Shown piece after piece: positions 1-5,928 of a DNA stretch of 5,928 nucleotides. Both the position numbers and the translations under genes were made by a program. Under the pieces are notes generated by a model. The model made no database searches. It saw only the letters and a list, made by a program, of their open reading frames with translations, and was not told where the DNA came from. The stretch lies in NCBI GenBank assembly GCA_024278645.1, contig JAJRST010000309.1, positions 1 to 5,928 of the forward strand. Direction: 5' to 3'. The first letter of the stretch is position 1. Every line of letters starts with the position of its first letter. Origin of the DNA: a bacterium (GTDB lineage Bacteria; Zhuqueibacterota; Zhuqueibacteria; Residuimicrobiales; Krinioviventaceae).

Positions 1-161
1 ACCAAAAAGGCGGCGATGGCCGTCCAAACAACATTCAGATTGTTTTGCAATGCCGCCAGCGCCGCGGAAGCATCGTCCGCTCCCCGGGCGTAGACGGCGC
101 CAGCCAGCACCATGATCGTGAAAAACATGCCGAGACCGAGTGTAAATTTATATCTTTTCAT
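1..161 (-). CDS. amtB: Ammonium transporter AmtB, N-terminal part (runs off the window)
   Basis: Amt family ammonium channel of the inner membrane; only the first 53 codons lie in the window. The start MKRYKFTLGLG leads into a hydrophobic stretch ending ...LAGAVYARGADD, a likely cleavable signal peptide (cut after A-V-Y-A, near residue 24), as is common in bacterial Amt proteins. It is followed by LQNNLNVVWTAIAAFLV, which matches the start of the first transmembrane helix of the family. A strong ribosome site (AGGAGA on the minus strand, 169-174) sits 7 nt before the ATG at 161. The gene lies 23 nt downstream of glnK on the same strand, the standard glnK-amtB operon in which PII plugs the channel when nitrogen is plentiful. 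It probably depends on the sigma54 promoter upstream of glnK. The family call rests on a short N-terminus plus the context. Confidence 0.85.
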   Translation of the reverse strand, partial: MKRYKFTLGLGMFFTIMVLAGAVYARGADDASAALAALQNNLNVVWTAIAAFL

Positions 162-184
162 GAAAACATCTCCTCAATTTTTGA

Positions 185-526
185 TTAACCAATCGCCTCC
201 ACGCCTTTTTCGCCGGTTCGGATGCGCACGCAATCCGCCAGGTCATGGATAAAAATTTTACCATCGCCGATCTTTCCGCTTCGGGCGCCGGTCACGATGC
301 CGTCAACGGTCGCGTCGACGAATTCATCGTTGACGGCGATTTCGAGTCGCACCTTTTTCAACAGATTGACTTCGATATCGGCGCCGCGATAGGTTTCGTG
401 ATATCCTTTTTGCTGACCGCAGCCAAGGGCATTGGTCACCGACATTTTGTAGATATCCCGCTCGTACAACGCCTGCTTGACGGCGTTCAATTTTTCCGGT
501 TGAATATATGCGATTACAAGTTTCAT
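185..526 (-). CDS. glnK: Nitrogen regulatory protein PII (GlnK type, no Tyr51)
   Basis: Trimeric cytoplasmic PII signal protein that binds ATP/ADP and 2-oxoglutarate and controls partners such as AmtB. The product is 113 aa, usual for the family. Visible landmarks: start MKLVIAYIQPEKL; T-loop from about residue 37 with Q38-Q39-K40-G41 and Y46-R47-G48; K58 and E62; the B-loop RSGKIGDGKIF (82-92) with K90; and C-terminal R101-I-R103. The key tyrosine at position 51, uridylylated by GlnD in enterobacteria, is isoleucine here, so that modification should not occur; Y46 remains. The reading frame extends upstream, but the ATG at 526 is chosen because it gives the exact family N-terminus and has AAAGGA 8-9 nt before it; the upstream extension does not resemble PII. 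It is the first gene of a two-gene operon with amtB, preceded by a sigma54-type promoter. The name glnK rather than glnB follows from the amtB linkage. Confidence 0.96.
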   Translation of the reverse strand: MKLVIAYIQPEKLNAVKQALYERDIYKMSVTNALGCGQQKGYHETYRGADIEVNLLKKVRLEIAVNDEFVDATVDGIVTGARSGKIGDGKIFIHDLADCVRIRTGEKGVEAIG

Positions 527-601
527 GCTTTTTTCCTTTCTTTTTCTTTGCATGATGTTTACCTGGCGCCGGTTTTGTTGAACTGAATTCGATGCCGCGC
601 C

Positions 602-617
602 AGCAACGCGGGCGCCA
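602..617 (-). promoter_or_regulatory. Sigma54 (RpoN) -24/-12 promoter of glnK-amtB
   Basis: Read on the minus strand the site is TGGCGCCCGCGTTGCT. Against the consensus TGGCACG-N4-TTGCW it has TGGC and C at position 6 of the -24 box, the exact 4-nt spacer and a perfect TTGCT -12 box; two positions (A5, G7) differ. It faces glnK. Counting from the -12 element puts the transcription start near base 591 and gives a leader of about 65 nt. A sigma54 activator gene lies divergently next door, which supports the call. The start point itself is inferred. Confidence 0.75.
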
Positions 618-656
618 GAAAATCCGTTTTCCGCTAAAGCATTATTAATCAGCAAC

Positions 657-690
657 TAAAGCGTATTCATGCACTACAAGGAACGCTTTA
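657..690. promoter_or_regulatory. Inverted repeat TAAAGCGT/ACGCTTTA, candidate activator-binding site
   Basis: Two perfectly complementary 8-bp arms, TAAAGCGT (657-664) and ACGCTTTA (683-690), are separated by 18 nt. The centre is about 82 bp upstream of the inferred glnK start point, a normal distance for an upstream activating site of a sigma54 activator. A further TAAAGC lies at 635-640, 22 nt (about two helical turns) from the left arm, and CGCTTTA recurs at 948-954 before the regulator gene. It does not match the classic NifA site TGT-N10-ACA. Binding by the neighbouring regulator is inference. Confidence 0.4.
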
Positions 691-804
691 CCGCCGTACA
701 AAAACGATGGCTGCGCAATTTTACAGTACAATAATGTTGGAAATGAGGATTTTACCCAAATACTTTGGCGGGCGCATGAAAAAAGGCCTGATGAGAGCTG
801 TTCT

Positions 805-816
805 TTTTGTACAAAA
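805..816. repeat. Perfect 12-bp palindrome TTTTGTACAAAA with a half-site copy at 696
   Basis: The dyad TTTTGTACAAAA is perfect over 12 bp. Its right part recurs as GTACAAAA at 696-703, followed by a similar flank (ACG versus GACG), and as GTACAAT at 726-732. It lies in the non-coding divergent region and could be an operator, but short palindromes of this kind also arise by chance in A+T-rich DNA. No known regulator consensus is recognised. Confidence 0.3.
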
Positions 817-988
817 GACGTTCGATTCTCAAAATAAAAAAATGGCGGCCCATGCTTTCGCGATATTTTATGACTTTTACTCCACCGGCGGAGAATATTT
901 AAACTTTATTATTGGATAATTCCTTCAAAATTGTATCTTTAATTTATCGCTTTACAAAAATGTGTGTGATGCGTATTCCGTATAATGT

Positions 989-996
989 CAGGAAAG
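989..996 (+). promoter_or_regulatory. Ribosome binding site deciding the activator start at 1003
   Basis: CAGGAAAG, with AGGA at 990-993, ends 9 nt before the ATG at 1003. The in-frame upstream ATG at 985 overlaps this site and has no purine-rich element in front of it, so 1003 is preferred. Confidence 0.65.
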
Positions 997-1002
997 ATAA
1001 AT

Positions 1003-2574
1003 ATGACAAACTCCGAGAGCAGTCAAAAAGAAAATTCTTCCGCCCTGAAAAAGTTGTCTATGTTGGTGGAAATAAACAACGCCATCAGCCGGACGTTCAA
1101 CCTGAAGGAATCGCTGATGGCCACGCTCAAAATATTGCAGAAATCCTATCATATAAAATCGGGCGCCGTTTTTTTAGCGGAGGATGACGGCGTTCATTAT
1201 GTCATGGCCGCTTCCGTCGGCTATCGAGACGGCCTGGCCAAAACAAAGTACAAGCTGGGCGAGGGGCTCACCGGTAGAATCGCCGAAAGCGGCAAACCCA
1301 TTGTCGTGCCGCAGGTGAGCAAGGAGCCGATGTTTTTGAACAGGATGAGCTCCTGGAACCCAAAACGCGATCGCGAGCAGTCCTTTATCGGTGTACCTAT
1401 TATTCTGGATTACGAGACTCTTGGCGTGTTGATCGTCAACCTGGCTTACAATGCAAAACGCGACTATGACAGCTCGGTCAAATTTCTCATCCTGGTCGCC
1501 TCGGCGCTTGTGCAGGCGATCCGCCTGGATCGTATTCGCAAAAAAGAGCGCATGGAGCTGGTGCAGGAGAGCGCCAAGATACAGGAAAAGCTCAAAGAAG
1601 AGTACAGCTTTCACAACATCATCGGCAACAGCCACGAGATGCGCGAAGTGTATGAAAAAGTGACGCAAGTGGCGCGCGCCGACACCACGGTGATCATCCG
1701 CGGCGAATCCGGAACCGGCAAGGAGTTGATCGCCCAGGCCATTCATTACAATTCGCTGCGGGCCGGCAAACCGTTCATCCGCGTCAATTGCGCCGCCATT
1801 CCCGAAACGCTCATCGAAACCGAATTTTTCGGCCACGAAAAGGGCGCCTTTACCGACGCCAAAACGCAGCGCAAGGGCCGCTTTGAGCTGGCCGACGGCG
1901 GCACCATCTTTCTCGATGAAATCGGCGATTTGAGCCCCATGACCCAGGTGAAGCTGCTGCGCGTGCTCCAGGAGCAGGAATTCGAGCGCGTCGGCGGCAC
2001 GGCATCGATTCGCGTCGATGTGCGCGTTATCGCCGCGACCAACGCGAACCTGGAAGCCAGGATGAAGGAAGGCAAGTTTCGCGAGGATTTGTATTATCGC
2101 CTGAACGTTTTTTCCATTATACTGCCGCCGCTGCGTGAAAGACACACGGATATTTTGCTGCTCGCCGACTATTTCATGGTCAAGTACGGCCGCAAGCACG
2201 GCAAGGCGATTAAGCGCATTTCAACGCCGGCCATCGACATGCTGCGCCAGTACCATTGGCCCGGCAATGTGCGCGAGCTGGAAAATTGCATCGAGCGCGC
2301 CGTGCTCGTCTGCGACGACCGGGTCATTCACAGCTATCACCTGCCGCCGACGCTACAAACGGCCGAAAGCAGCGGCACCATGCCGCGCATGTCGCTGGAG
2401 GCGGCGGTCGCTAATTATGAAAAAGAGATGATCCAGGACGCCCTGAAAGCGACGCGCGGCAACCGCGCCAAAGCCGCACGATTGCTGGACGCCACGGAAA
2501 GAATCATCGGCTACAATATTCAGAAATATGACATCGACGTCAGCCGCTTTAAAAATAAAACGACAATTTCCTGA
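1003..2574 (+). CDS. NifA-like sigma54-dependent transcriptional activator (GAF / AAA+ / Fis-type HTH)
   Basis: Enhancer-binding protein that remodels RNA polymerase-sigma54 by ATP hydrolysis. The product is 523 aa, close to NifA length. Domains in order: an N-terminal GAF sensor (about 15-180); a charged helical linker (about 180-202); the AAA+ core from F203 with Walker A GESGTGKE (234-241), sigma54-contact loop GAFTDA (281-286, canonical GAFTGA), Walker B LDE (D305-E306), the FREDLYYRL segment with R360 and R366, and sensor II WPGNVRELEN from W419; then a C-terminal Fis-type helix-turn-helix (about G486-D512, GNRAKAARLLDATERIIGYN). There is no receiver domain, so it is not a two-component NtrC. 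The linker before the HTH has no cysteines, unlike oxygen-sensitive NifA proteins. Divergence from a sigma54-driven glnK-amtB operon suggests that operon is its target. No nif genes are visible, so nifA is not assigned. A start 6 codons upstream at 985 is possible. Confidence 0.95.
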   Translation: MTNSESSQKENSSALKKLSMLVEINNAISRTFNLKESLMATLKILQKSYHIKSGAVFLAEDDGVHYVMAASVGYRDGLAKTKYKLGEGLTGRIAESGKPIVVPQVSKEPMFLNRMSSWNPKRDREQSFIGVPIILDYETLGVLIVNLAYNAKRDYDSSVKFLILVASALVQAIRLDRIRKKERMELVQESAKIQEKLKEEYSFHNIIGNSHEMREVYEKVTQVARADTTVIIRGESGTGKELIAQAIHYNSLRAGKPFIRVNCAAIPETLIETEFFGHEKGAFTDAKTQRKGRFELADGGTIFLDEIGDLSPMTQVKLLRVLQEQEFERVGGTASIRVDVRVIAATNANLEARMKEGKFREDLYYRLNVFSIILPPLRERHTDILLLADYFMVKYGRKHGKAIKRISTPAIDMLRQYHWPGNVRELENCIERAVLVCDDRVIHSYHLPPTLQTAESSGTMPRMSLEAAVANYEKEMIQDALKATRGNRAKAARLLDATERIIGYNIQKYDIDVSRFKNKTTIS

Positions 2575-2596
2575 AACGCGCTTTCACATTTGCATC

Positions 2597-2603
2597 GGGA
2601 GGG
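2597..2603 (+). promoter_or_regulatory. Ribosome binding site for the lipoprotein start of the lactonase
   Basis: GGGAGGG ends 5 nt before the ATG at 2609 and is a strong Shine-Dalgarno match. It favours this start over the longer frame beginning at 2528, which would overlap the end of the regulator gene. A second, weaker site (GGAG, 2668-2671) precedes an in-frame ATG at 2675. Confidence 0.65.
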
Positions 2604-2608
2604 TCAAA

Positions 2609-3757
2609 ATGAAAACTCTGTTTTTAGTGCTCATCAGCGTTTTGTTCATCTCATGTCATCAAGGGACGGAGAATATGAAAAAGCCGAAAGAATTAATCGT
2701 CTATGCAGGCACTTATACCTCGCAGGGGAGCGACGGGATTTACGTGTACACCTTGAACATGGCGAACGGCGAATTGACGCTGCGGCACAGCGTCAAGGAC
2801 ATAGAAAACCCTTCCTTTTTAGCCTTGGCGCCCGATGGAAAATACCTGTACGCCGTGCATGAGCTCAATAATTACAAAGGGAAACGAACCGGGACGGTGC
2901 GCTCCTTCAGGATCGAGCCGGGGAGTTGGGACCTGACCTTTCTGAGCGAACAGCCGTCGAACGGCGAACATCCCTGTCATGTGGCCGTGACGCCGGACGG
3001 CACATACGTGTTGCTCGCCAATTACAGCAGCGGCAGCGTCTCCATGTTTCCGGTGCGCGACGGCGTGTTGCAGGCGGCCAGCGATACGGCGCAGCATGTC
3101 GGCGCCGGCCCAAATCCAAAACGTCAGCAAGGCCCGCACGCTCACTCGATCAACATCAGCCCGGACGGTCGCTACGCCTTTGCCGTCGATCTCGGCATTG
3201 ACAAAATCGTCAACTACAAGCTGGACCTGCAAAACGGACGACTCGTTCCCAACCCGAAGCAGAAATTCGTGCAAGTGACGCCCGGCGCCGGGCCGCGACA
3301 TTTCACTTTTCATCCGAACGGCGGGTTTGCTTATGTCATTAACGAGCTGGGCAACAGCATCGTCGCCTATACCTACAATACCGCCGACGGCGTCTTGAGC
3401 GAATTGCAGACGGTGTCGACGCTGCCCCCGGATTTCAGCGGCGAGAGCTATTGCGCCGACATTCACATTACGCCGGACGGCAAATTTCTCTACGGCTCCA
3501 ACCGCGGCCACAACAGCCTGGCTATCTTTAAAATCAGCGGCGACGGTATGCTGCAACATGCCGGCTTTCAATCCACGCTCGGCGACTGGCCGCGCAATTT
3601 CGCCATCGATCCGACAGGAACCTACCTTTTAGCGGCAAATCAAAAATCGGACAACATTGTCGTCTTTTGCATCAACAAGGAAACAGGCGAGCTGCAAGCC
3701 ACGGGAAACGAGGTGCATGTTTCCATGCCCGTGTGCATTAAAATGCTGGTTCCCTGA
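2609..3757 (+). CDS. pgl: Lactonase-family seven-bladed propeller protein, probable 6-phosphogluconolactonase, with lipoprotein signal
   Basis: Member of the YbhE/Pgl lactonase family (seven-bladed beta propeller), whose characterised bacterial members hydrolyse 6-phosphogluconolactone in the pentose phosphate pathway. The product is 382 aa. Family motifs in order: YAGTYTSQGSDGIYVY near the start of the fold; HPCHVAVTPDG with P122-C123-H124; GPHAHS around H177 and H179; GPRHFTFHPNG with R230-H231; SYCADIHITPDGKFLYGSNR; and WPRNFAIDPTG with R329. The repeated xPDG/xPTG turns mark the blades. Residues 1-16 (MKTLFLVLISVLFISC) form a short hydrophobic signal ending in a lipobox-like LFISC, so the protein may be a lipoprotein acylated on C16; the family's E. 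coli enzyme is cytoplasmic and 331 aa. An in-frame ATG at 2675 would give a 360-aa form without the signal. It follows the activator by 34 nt on the same strand, so co-transcription is possible. If exported, the substrate may be another lactone. Confidence 0.85.
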   Translation: MKTLFLVLISVLFISCHQGTENMKKPKELIVYAGTYTSQGSDGIYVYTLNMANGELTLRHSVKDIENPSFLALAPDGKYLYAVHELNNYKGKRTGTVRSFRIEPGSWDLTFLSEQPSNGEHPCHVAVTPDGTYVLLANYSSGSVSMFPVRDGVLQAASDTAQHVGAGPNPKRQQGPHAHSINISPDGRYAFAVDLGIDKIVNYKLDLQNGRLVPNPKQKFVQVTPGAGPRHFTFHPNGGFAYVINELGNSIVAYTYNTADGVLSELQTVSTLPPDFSGESYCADIHITPDGKFLYGSNRGHNSLAIFKISGDGMLQHAGFQSTLGDWPRNFAIDPTGTYLLAANQKSDNIVVFCINKETGELQATGNEVHVSMPVCIKMLVP

Positions 3758-3856
3758 CCCCTGTCATGTGGTCTCGTAGTGATTCGGCAAACACGTATTT
3801 ATCTCTCATAAAACATCGCCTCATTTTACAATCACCCCCAAATTGCAGGAGGAGGA

Positions 3857-5928
3857 ATGAATTTTTTTTACTTTTACAAACGTGTAAATCGCAACCGCCG
3901 CGCCGTCTCTATAGCCATACTGACGTCGATTATTCTTGCGTTCAACATGGCGCCGGCCCGCGCCGGCGAACTTTTATGGAGCTATCTTCCCAATGCCGGT
4001 TATGTCGACGCTTCGCCGGCCGTCGGCGATGTGGATGACGACGGTATGCAGGATATTATCACTGTCGCCACAAGCGGACGCGTGTCCGCACTGGACGCCA
4101 ACGGCCGCCTCAAGTGGTCCTATGATGTGATGGAGACGATCAGCAGCCCGCCGACGCTTGTCGGCGAGCCGCCCAGGGTTTACGTAGTGGGCAACTCGGG
4201 CCGCGTCGTCTGCCTGCTGGCAAAAAACGGCGTCAAATTGTGGGAGCACAAAATGCCCGAGACCTTGTTTTGGGGCATGACGGCCATCGCCGCCGCCGAC
4301 ATCAACGGCGATGGCTCGCTCGACGTGATCGTCGCCGATCGCGGCGGTCATCTGGTATGCCTGGATCAAAACGGCGAATTGCGGTGGAAGACGGCGTATA
4401 AAAAAGGATTTAACACCGCCCCGGCCGTGGCCGACCTTGACGACGACGGCGTCTCCGAAATATTGCTGGGCGCCAAGGACCCGCCGCTCGTTTGCTTCTC
4501 CGATAAAGGCAAGGAAAAGTGGCGCACCAACAACGACGAAGCGGTGGGATCGTCGCCCGTCATTTATGATGTGGACGGCGACGGCGCGCCGGAGATCCTG
4601 CTCGGCGAGGGCGACGGTCTGTCCGTTTACGACGCCGGGGGCGTGCGGAAATGGCATTATTCCATGAAGGGGCAGGTGCATGACGGCATCGCCGTCGGCG
4701 ACGTGGATCAGGATAACAAATTGGACATCGTCGTCGTCGGTCTGCACGGCGAGGTCGCCTGCCTCACCGCCGACGGCGCACTGAAATGGACGGGCAACGT
4801 AAGACAGCGCGTACGCCGTTCGCCGGCCATTGCGGACATTGACGGCGACTCGACGCCGGAAGTTATTGTCGGCGGATACGCTGAGGCCCTTTCCATCTTT
4901 GACGGCCAGGGCAACCTAAAGGAGCAGGTTCCGCTGCACGGCGGCATGAACGCCTCGCCGACCATCGTGGATTTTCGCGGCGACGGCCGCTTGAGCGTCG
5001 TCTGCGCCACCACCTCGGACGTCGTCGCCCTCACCTGGATGCCGAAACGGCCGGGCGTCGAACCGAACATCCAGTGGGCGGAATATCGCCTCAATTCGGC
5101 CCGCACCGGTTCGTTGCAAAAAACGAAAAAAGTGAAACGCACGCAAATTGCCGCCATCGACTATGGCGCCCTGCATGTTGGCGTGAATAACTTTCAGACG
5201 ACTGTAGAAAACCCGAAAAAACAGACGCTCACCCTGCACATGGAAATCCGAAAAAACGGCGAACGGCCTATGCAAAGCTCGGCGACATTTTCGGATTCGC
5301 TTTTTTCTCTCCGAATGCCCTATTCCATCATCGGGCAAAGCGCCGTCAACCTGGAATTCGAAAGCCGCTTGTCGGCCGGCAAAAGGCTGATTTCACAACG
5401 ACGACAGCAGTTTTATCTCGTTCCCTTTGCCAAAGATGTGGCCGATCTGCGCAAAATCATGGCCGGAATAAACGACAATGTCAGCCGCCTCGCCGATCAC
5501 GCCTATGCCGACGAACAAGCGACGCTGCTTGGCCTAAAGCTTGGCGAACTGGAGGAGAGGACAAAAATTGCCGGCACATTATCACCGCTGCAACGCGCCG
5601 AACTTCGGACGCAATTTGAAGAGACATACGCCAAAGCCACGGAGCTGGAAGCCATGATTCGCGCCGCGGCCGAGGCGGCAACGCCCCTGGCCGCGTATGC
5701 CGCCAATCCCTGGGCGCCGTTTGGCGGCGCAAGCGAGATCATCGAAGGACGCACCACTCCTCCCAAACTGACCATTGAAGCCTTTGCAGGAGAAACGGAA
5801 TCCGCGGCCGTCAACCTGGCCAATTTCAGCAGCCGGCCCATGCTTGTGCGCGTGGAGCCGCGGGACCTGCAGGCCGAGGATTCGACGACGATTTCATTTC
5901 GCCAGGCGCTCGCTTTTCATGAGGTCCT
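3857..5928 (+). CDS. Exported FG-GAP/PQQ-like repeat protein, 3' end beyond the window
   Basis: Large secreted or surface protein of unknown function; 690 codons are open to the window edge with no stop. An unusually strong ribosome site (AGGAGGAGG, 3847-3855) precedes the ATG. The N-terminus is a Sec signal peptide: basic n-region (K8, R9, R12, R14, R15), hydrophobic core 16-31, and A-R-A cleavage after A36. Residues about 40-400 form eight units of close to 45 residues, each with an Asp-rich, calcium-loop-like motif of D-x-D-x-D-G type beginning at D58, D148, D193, D238, D282, D327 and D372; the unit near 103 has lost the loop. Units also carry a G-x-L-x-W strand, as in PQQ-type propellers. 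After the propeller come a beta-rich segment (about 430-520), a helical, charged segment (about 525-620, possibly coiled coil), and from about 635 a new beta domain (LTIEAFAGETESAAVNLANF). That last part resembles N-terminal sandwich domains of some glycosidase-like proteins, a low-confidence guess. It begins 99 nt after the lactonase gene. Confidence 0.85.
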   Translation, partial: MNFFYFYKRVNRNRRAVSIAILTSIILAFNMAPARAGELLWSYLPNAGYVDASPAVGDVDDDGMQDIITVATSGRVSALDANGRLKWSYDVMETISSPPTLVGEPPRVYVVGNSGRVVCLLAKNGVKLWEHKMPETLFWGMTAIAAADINGDGSLDVIVADRGGHLVCLDQNGELRWKTAYKKGFNTAPAVADLDDDGVSEILLGAKDPPLVCFSDKGKEKWRTNNDEAVGSSPVIYDVDGDGAPEILLGEGDGLSVYDAGGVRKWHYSMKGQVHDGIAVGDVDQDNKLDIVVVGLHGEVACLTADGALKWTGNVRQRVRRSPAIADIDGDSTPEVIVGGYAEALSIFDGQGNLKEQVPLHGGMNASPTIVDFRGDGRLSVVCATTSDVVALTWMPKRPGVEPNIQWAEYRLNSARTGSLQKTKKVKRTQIAAIDYGALHVGVNNFQTTVENPKKQTLTLHMEIRKNGERPMQSSATFSDSLFSLRMPYSIIGQSAVNLEFESRLSAGKRLISQRRQQFYLVPFAKDVADLRKIMAGINDNVSRLADHAYADEQATLLGLKLGELEERTKIAGTLSPLQRAELRTQFEETYAKATELEAMIRAAAEAATPLAAYAANPWAPFGGASEIIEGRTTPPKLTIEAFAGETESAAVNLANFSSRPMLVRVEPRDLQAEDSTTISFRQALAFHEV

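Larger units (their letters stand above)
527..1002. other. Divergent intergenic region between glnK and the activator gene
   Basis: About 476 bp without a credible gene. The part next to glnK (527-620) holds the glnK leader and sigma54 promoter. The middle (635-690) holds the TAAAGC motifs. From about 690 to 984 the base composition turns A+T-rich, with T and A runs, a GTACAAAA palindrome and TTTAAACTTTATTATT-like sequence. Short open frames at 707-919 and 776-919 have no ribosome site and show no family resemblance. No clear sigma70 promoter with acceptable -35/-10 spacing was found for the plus-strand regulator, and no hairpin plus T-run terminator was seen. Confidence 0.7.

Noticed and set aside
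245..586. 113-codon plus-strand open frame over glnK
   Set aside because: Antisense to a complete, well-conserved PII gene.
799..813. TGT...ACA as a classic NifA upstream site
   Set aside because: The spacer is 9 nt rather than the required 10, and ACA belongs to the TTTTGTACAAAA palindrome.
707..919. 70-codon plus-strand open frame in the divergent intergenic region
   Set aside because: No Shine-Dalgarno before the ATG, A+T-rich drifting composition and no recognisable motif.
981..986. TATAAT as a -10 box for the activator gene
   Set aside because: The nearest -35-like TTTACA (951-956) is 24 nt away, and transcription would begin inside or after the ribosome site, leaving almost no leader.
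1174..2199. 341-codon minus-strand open frame inside the activator gene
   Set aside because: Antisense shadow of a GC-rich gene with unmistakable AAA+ motifs on the plus strand; its own translation is low-complexity with no family resemblance.
2572..2586. TGAAA-CGCGC-TTTCA dyad at the end of the activator gene as a terminator
   Set aside because: The stem is only 5 A/T-rich base pairs, there is no T-run after it, and the next gene starts 23 nt later.
2819..3571. 250-codon minus-strand open frame inside the lactonase gene
   Set aside because: Shadow of the propeller coding frame; no ribosome site and no recognisable protein.
3974..4747. 257-codon minus-strand open frame opposite the FG-GAP repeat gene
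   Set aside because: Its H/D/V/A-rich translation mirrors the repeated Asp-rich plus-strand codons; not independent coding.

Overview
The window reads as a typical stretch of a Gram-negative-type bacterial chromosome. Coding sequence is GC-rich, with A+T-richer gaps between genes. It carries a probable lipoprotein, a Sec-exported repeat protein, a sigma54 activator and a PII/Amt pair. The form of PII (a Q-Q-K-G-Y T-loop with no Tyr51) and the large FG-GAP-type secreted protein would fit an uncultured FCB-group lineage (Calditrichota/KSB1-like) or a Desulfobacterota relative. That placement is inference from family resemblance only.

Layout: on the minus strand, a PII gene (glnK, 526 to 185) is followed 23 nt later by the start of an ammonium transporter gene (amtB, 161 to beyond base 1). 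Upstream of glnK, at 602-617, is a correctly spaced sigma54 -24/-12 promoter pointing into this operon. A divergent intergenic region (527-1002) separates it from a plus-strand GAF/AAA+/Fis-HTH sigma54 activator of NifA type (1003-2574). The region holds repeated TAAAGCG-type motifs, including an 8-bp inverted repeat about 82 bp upstream of the predicted glnK start point, where activator-binding sites usually lie, and a perfect 12-bp palindrome. Next, 34 nt downstream, is a seven-bladed-propeller lactonase of the 6-phosphogluconolactonase type with an apparent lipoprotein signal (2609-3757). After a 99-nt gap comes the 5' part of a long exported protein (3857 to the window end, still open). 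It has eight 45-residue FG-GAP/PQQ-like propeller repeats, a beta-rich linker, a helical segment and the start of another beta domain.

Working model: the left half looks like a self-contained nitrogen-status circuit. The activator gene sits divergently beside a sigma54-dependent glnK-amtB operon, so the activator plausibly switches on ammonium uptake and its PII gate under nitrogen limitation. The PII protein lacks the uridylylation tyrosine, so it presumably signals by binding ATP/ADP/2-oxoglutarate alone. The two right-hand genes have no obvious functional link to this circuit. No RNA genes, CRISPR arrays, insertion sequences or convincing intrinsic terminators were seen.
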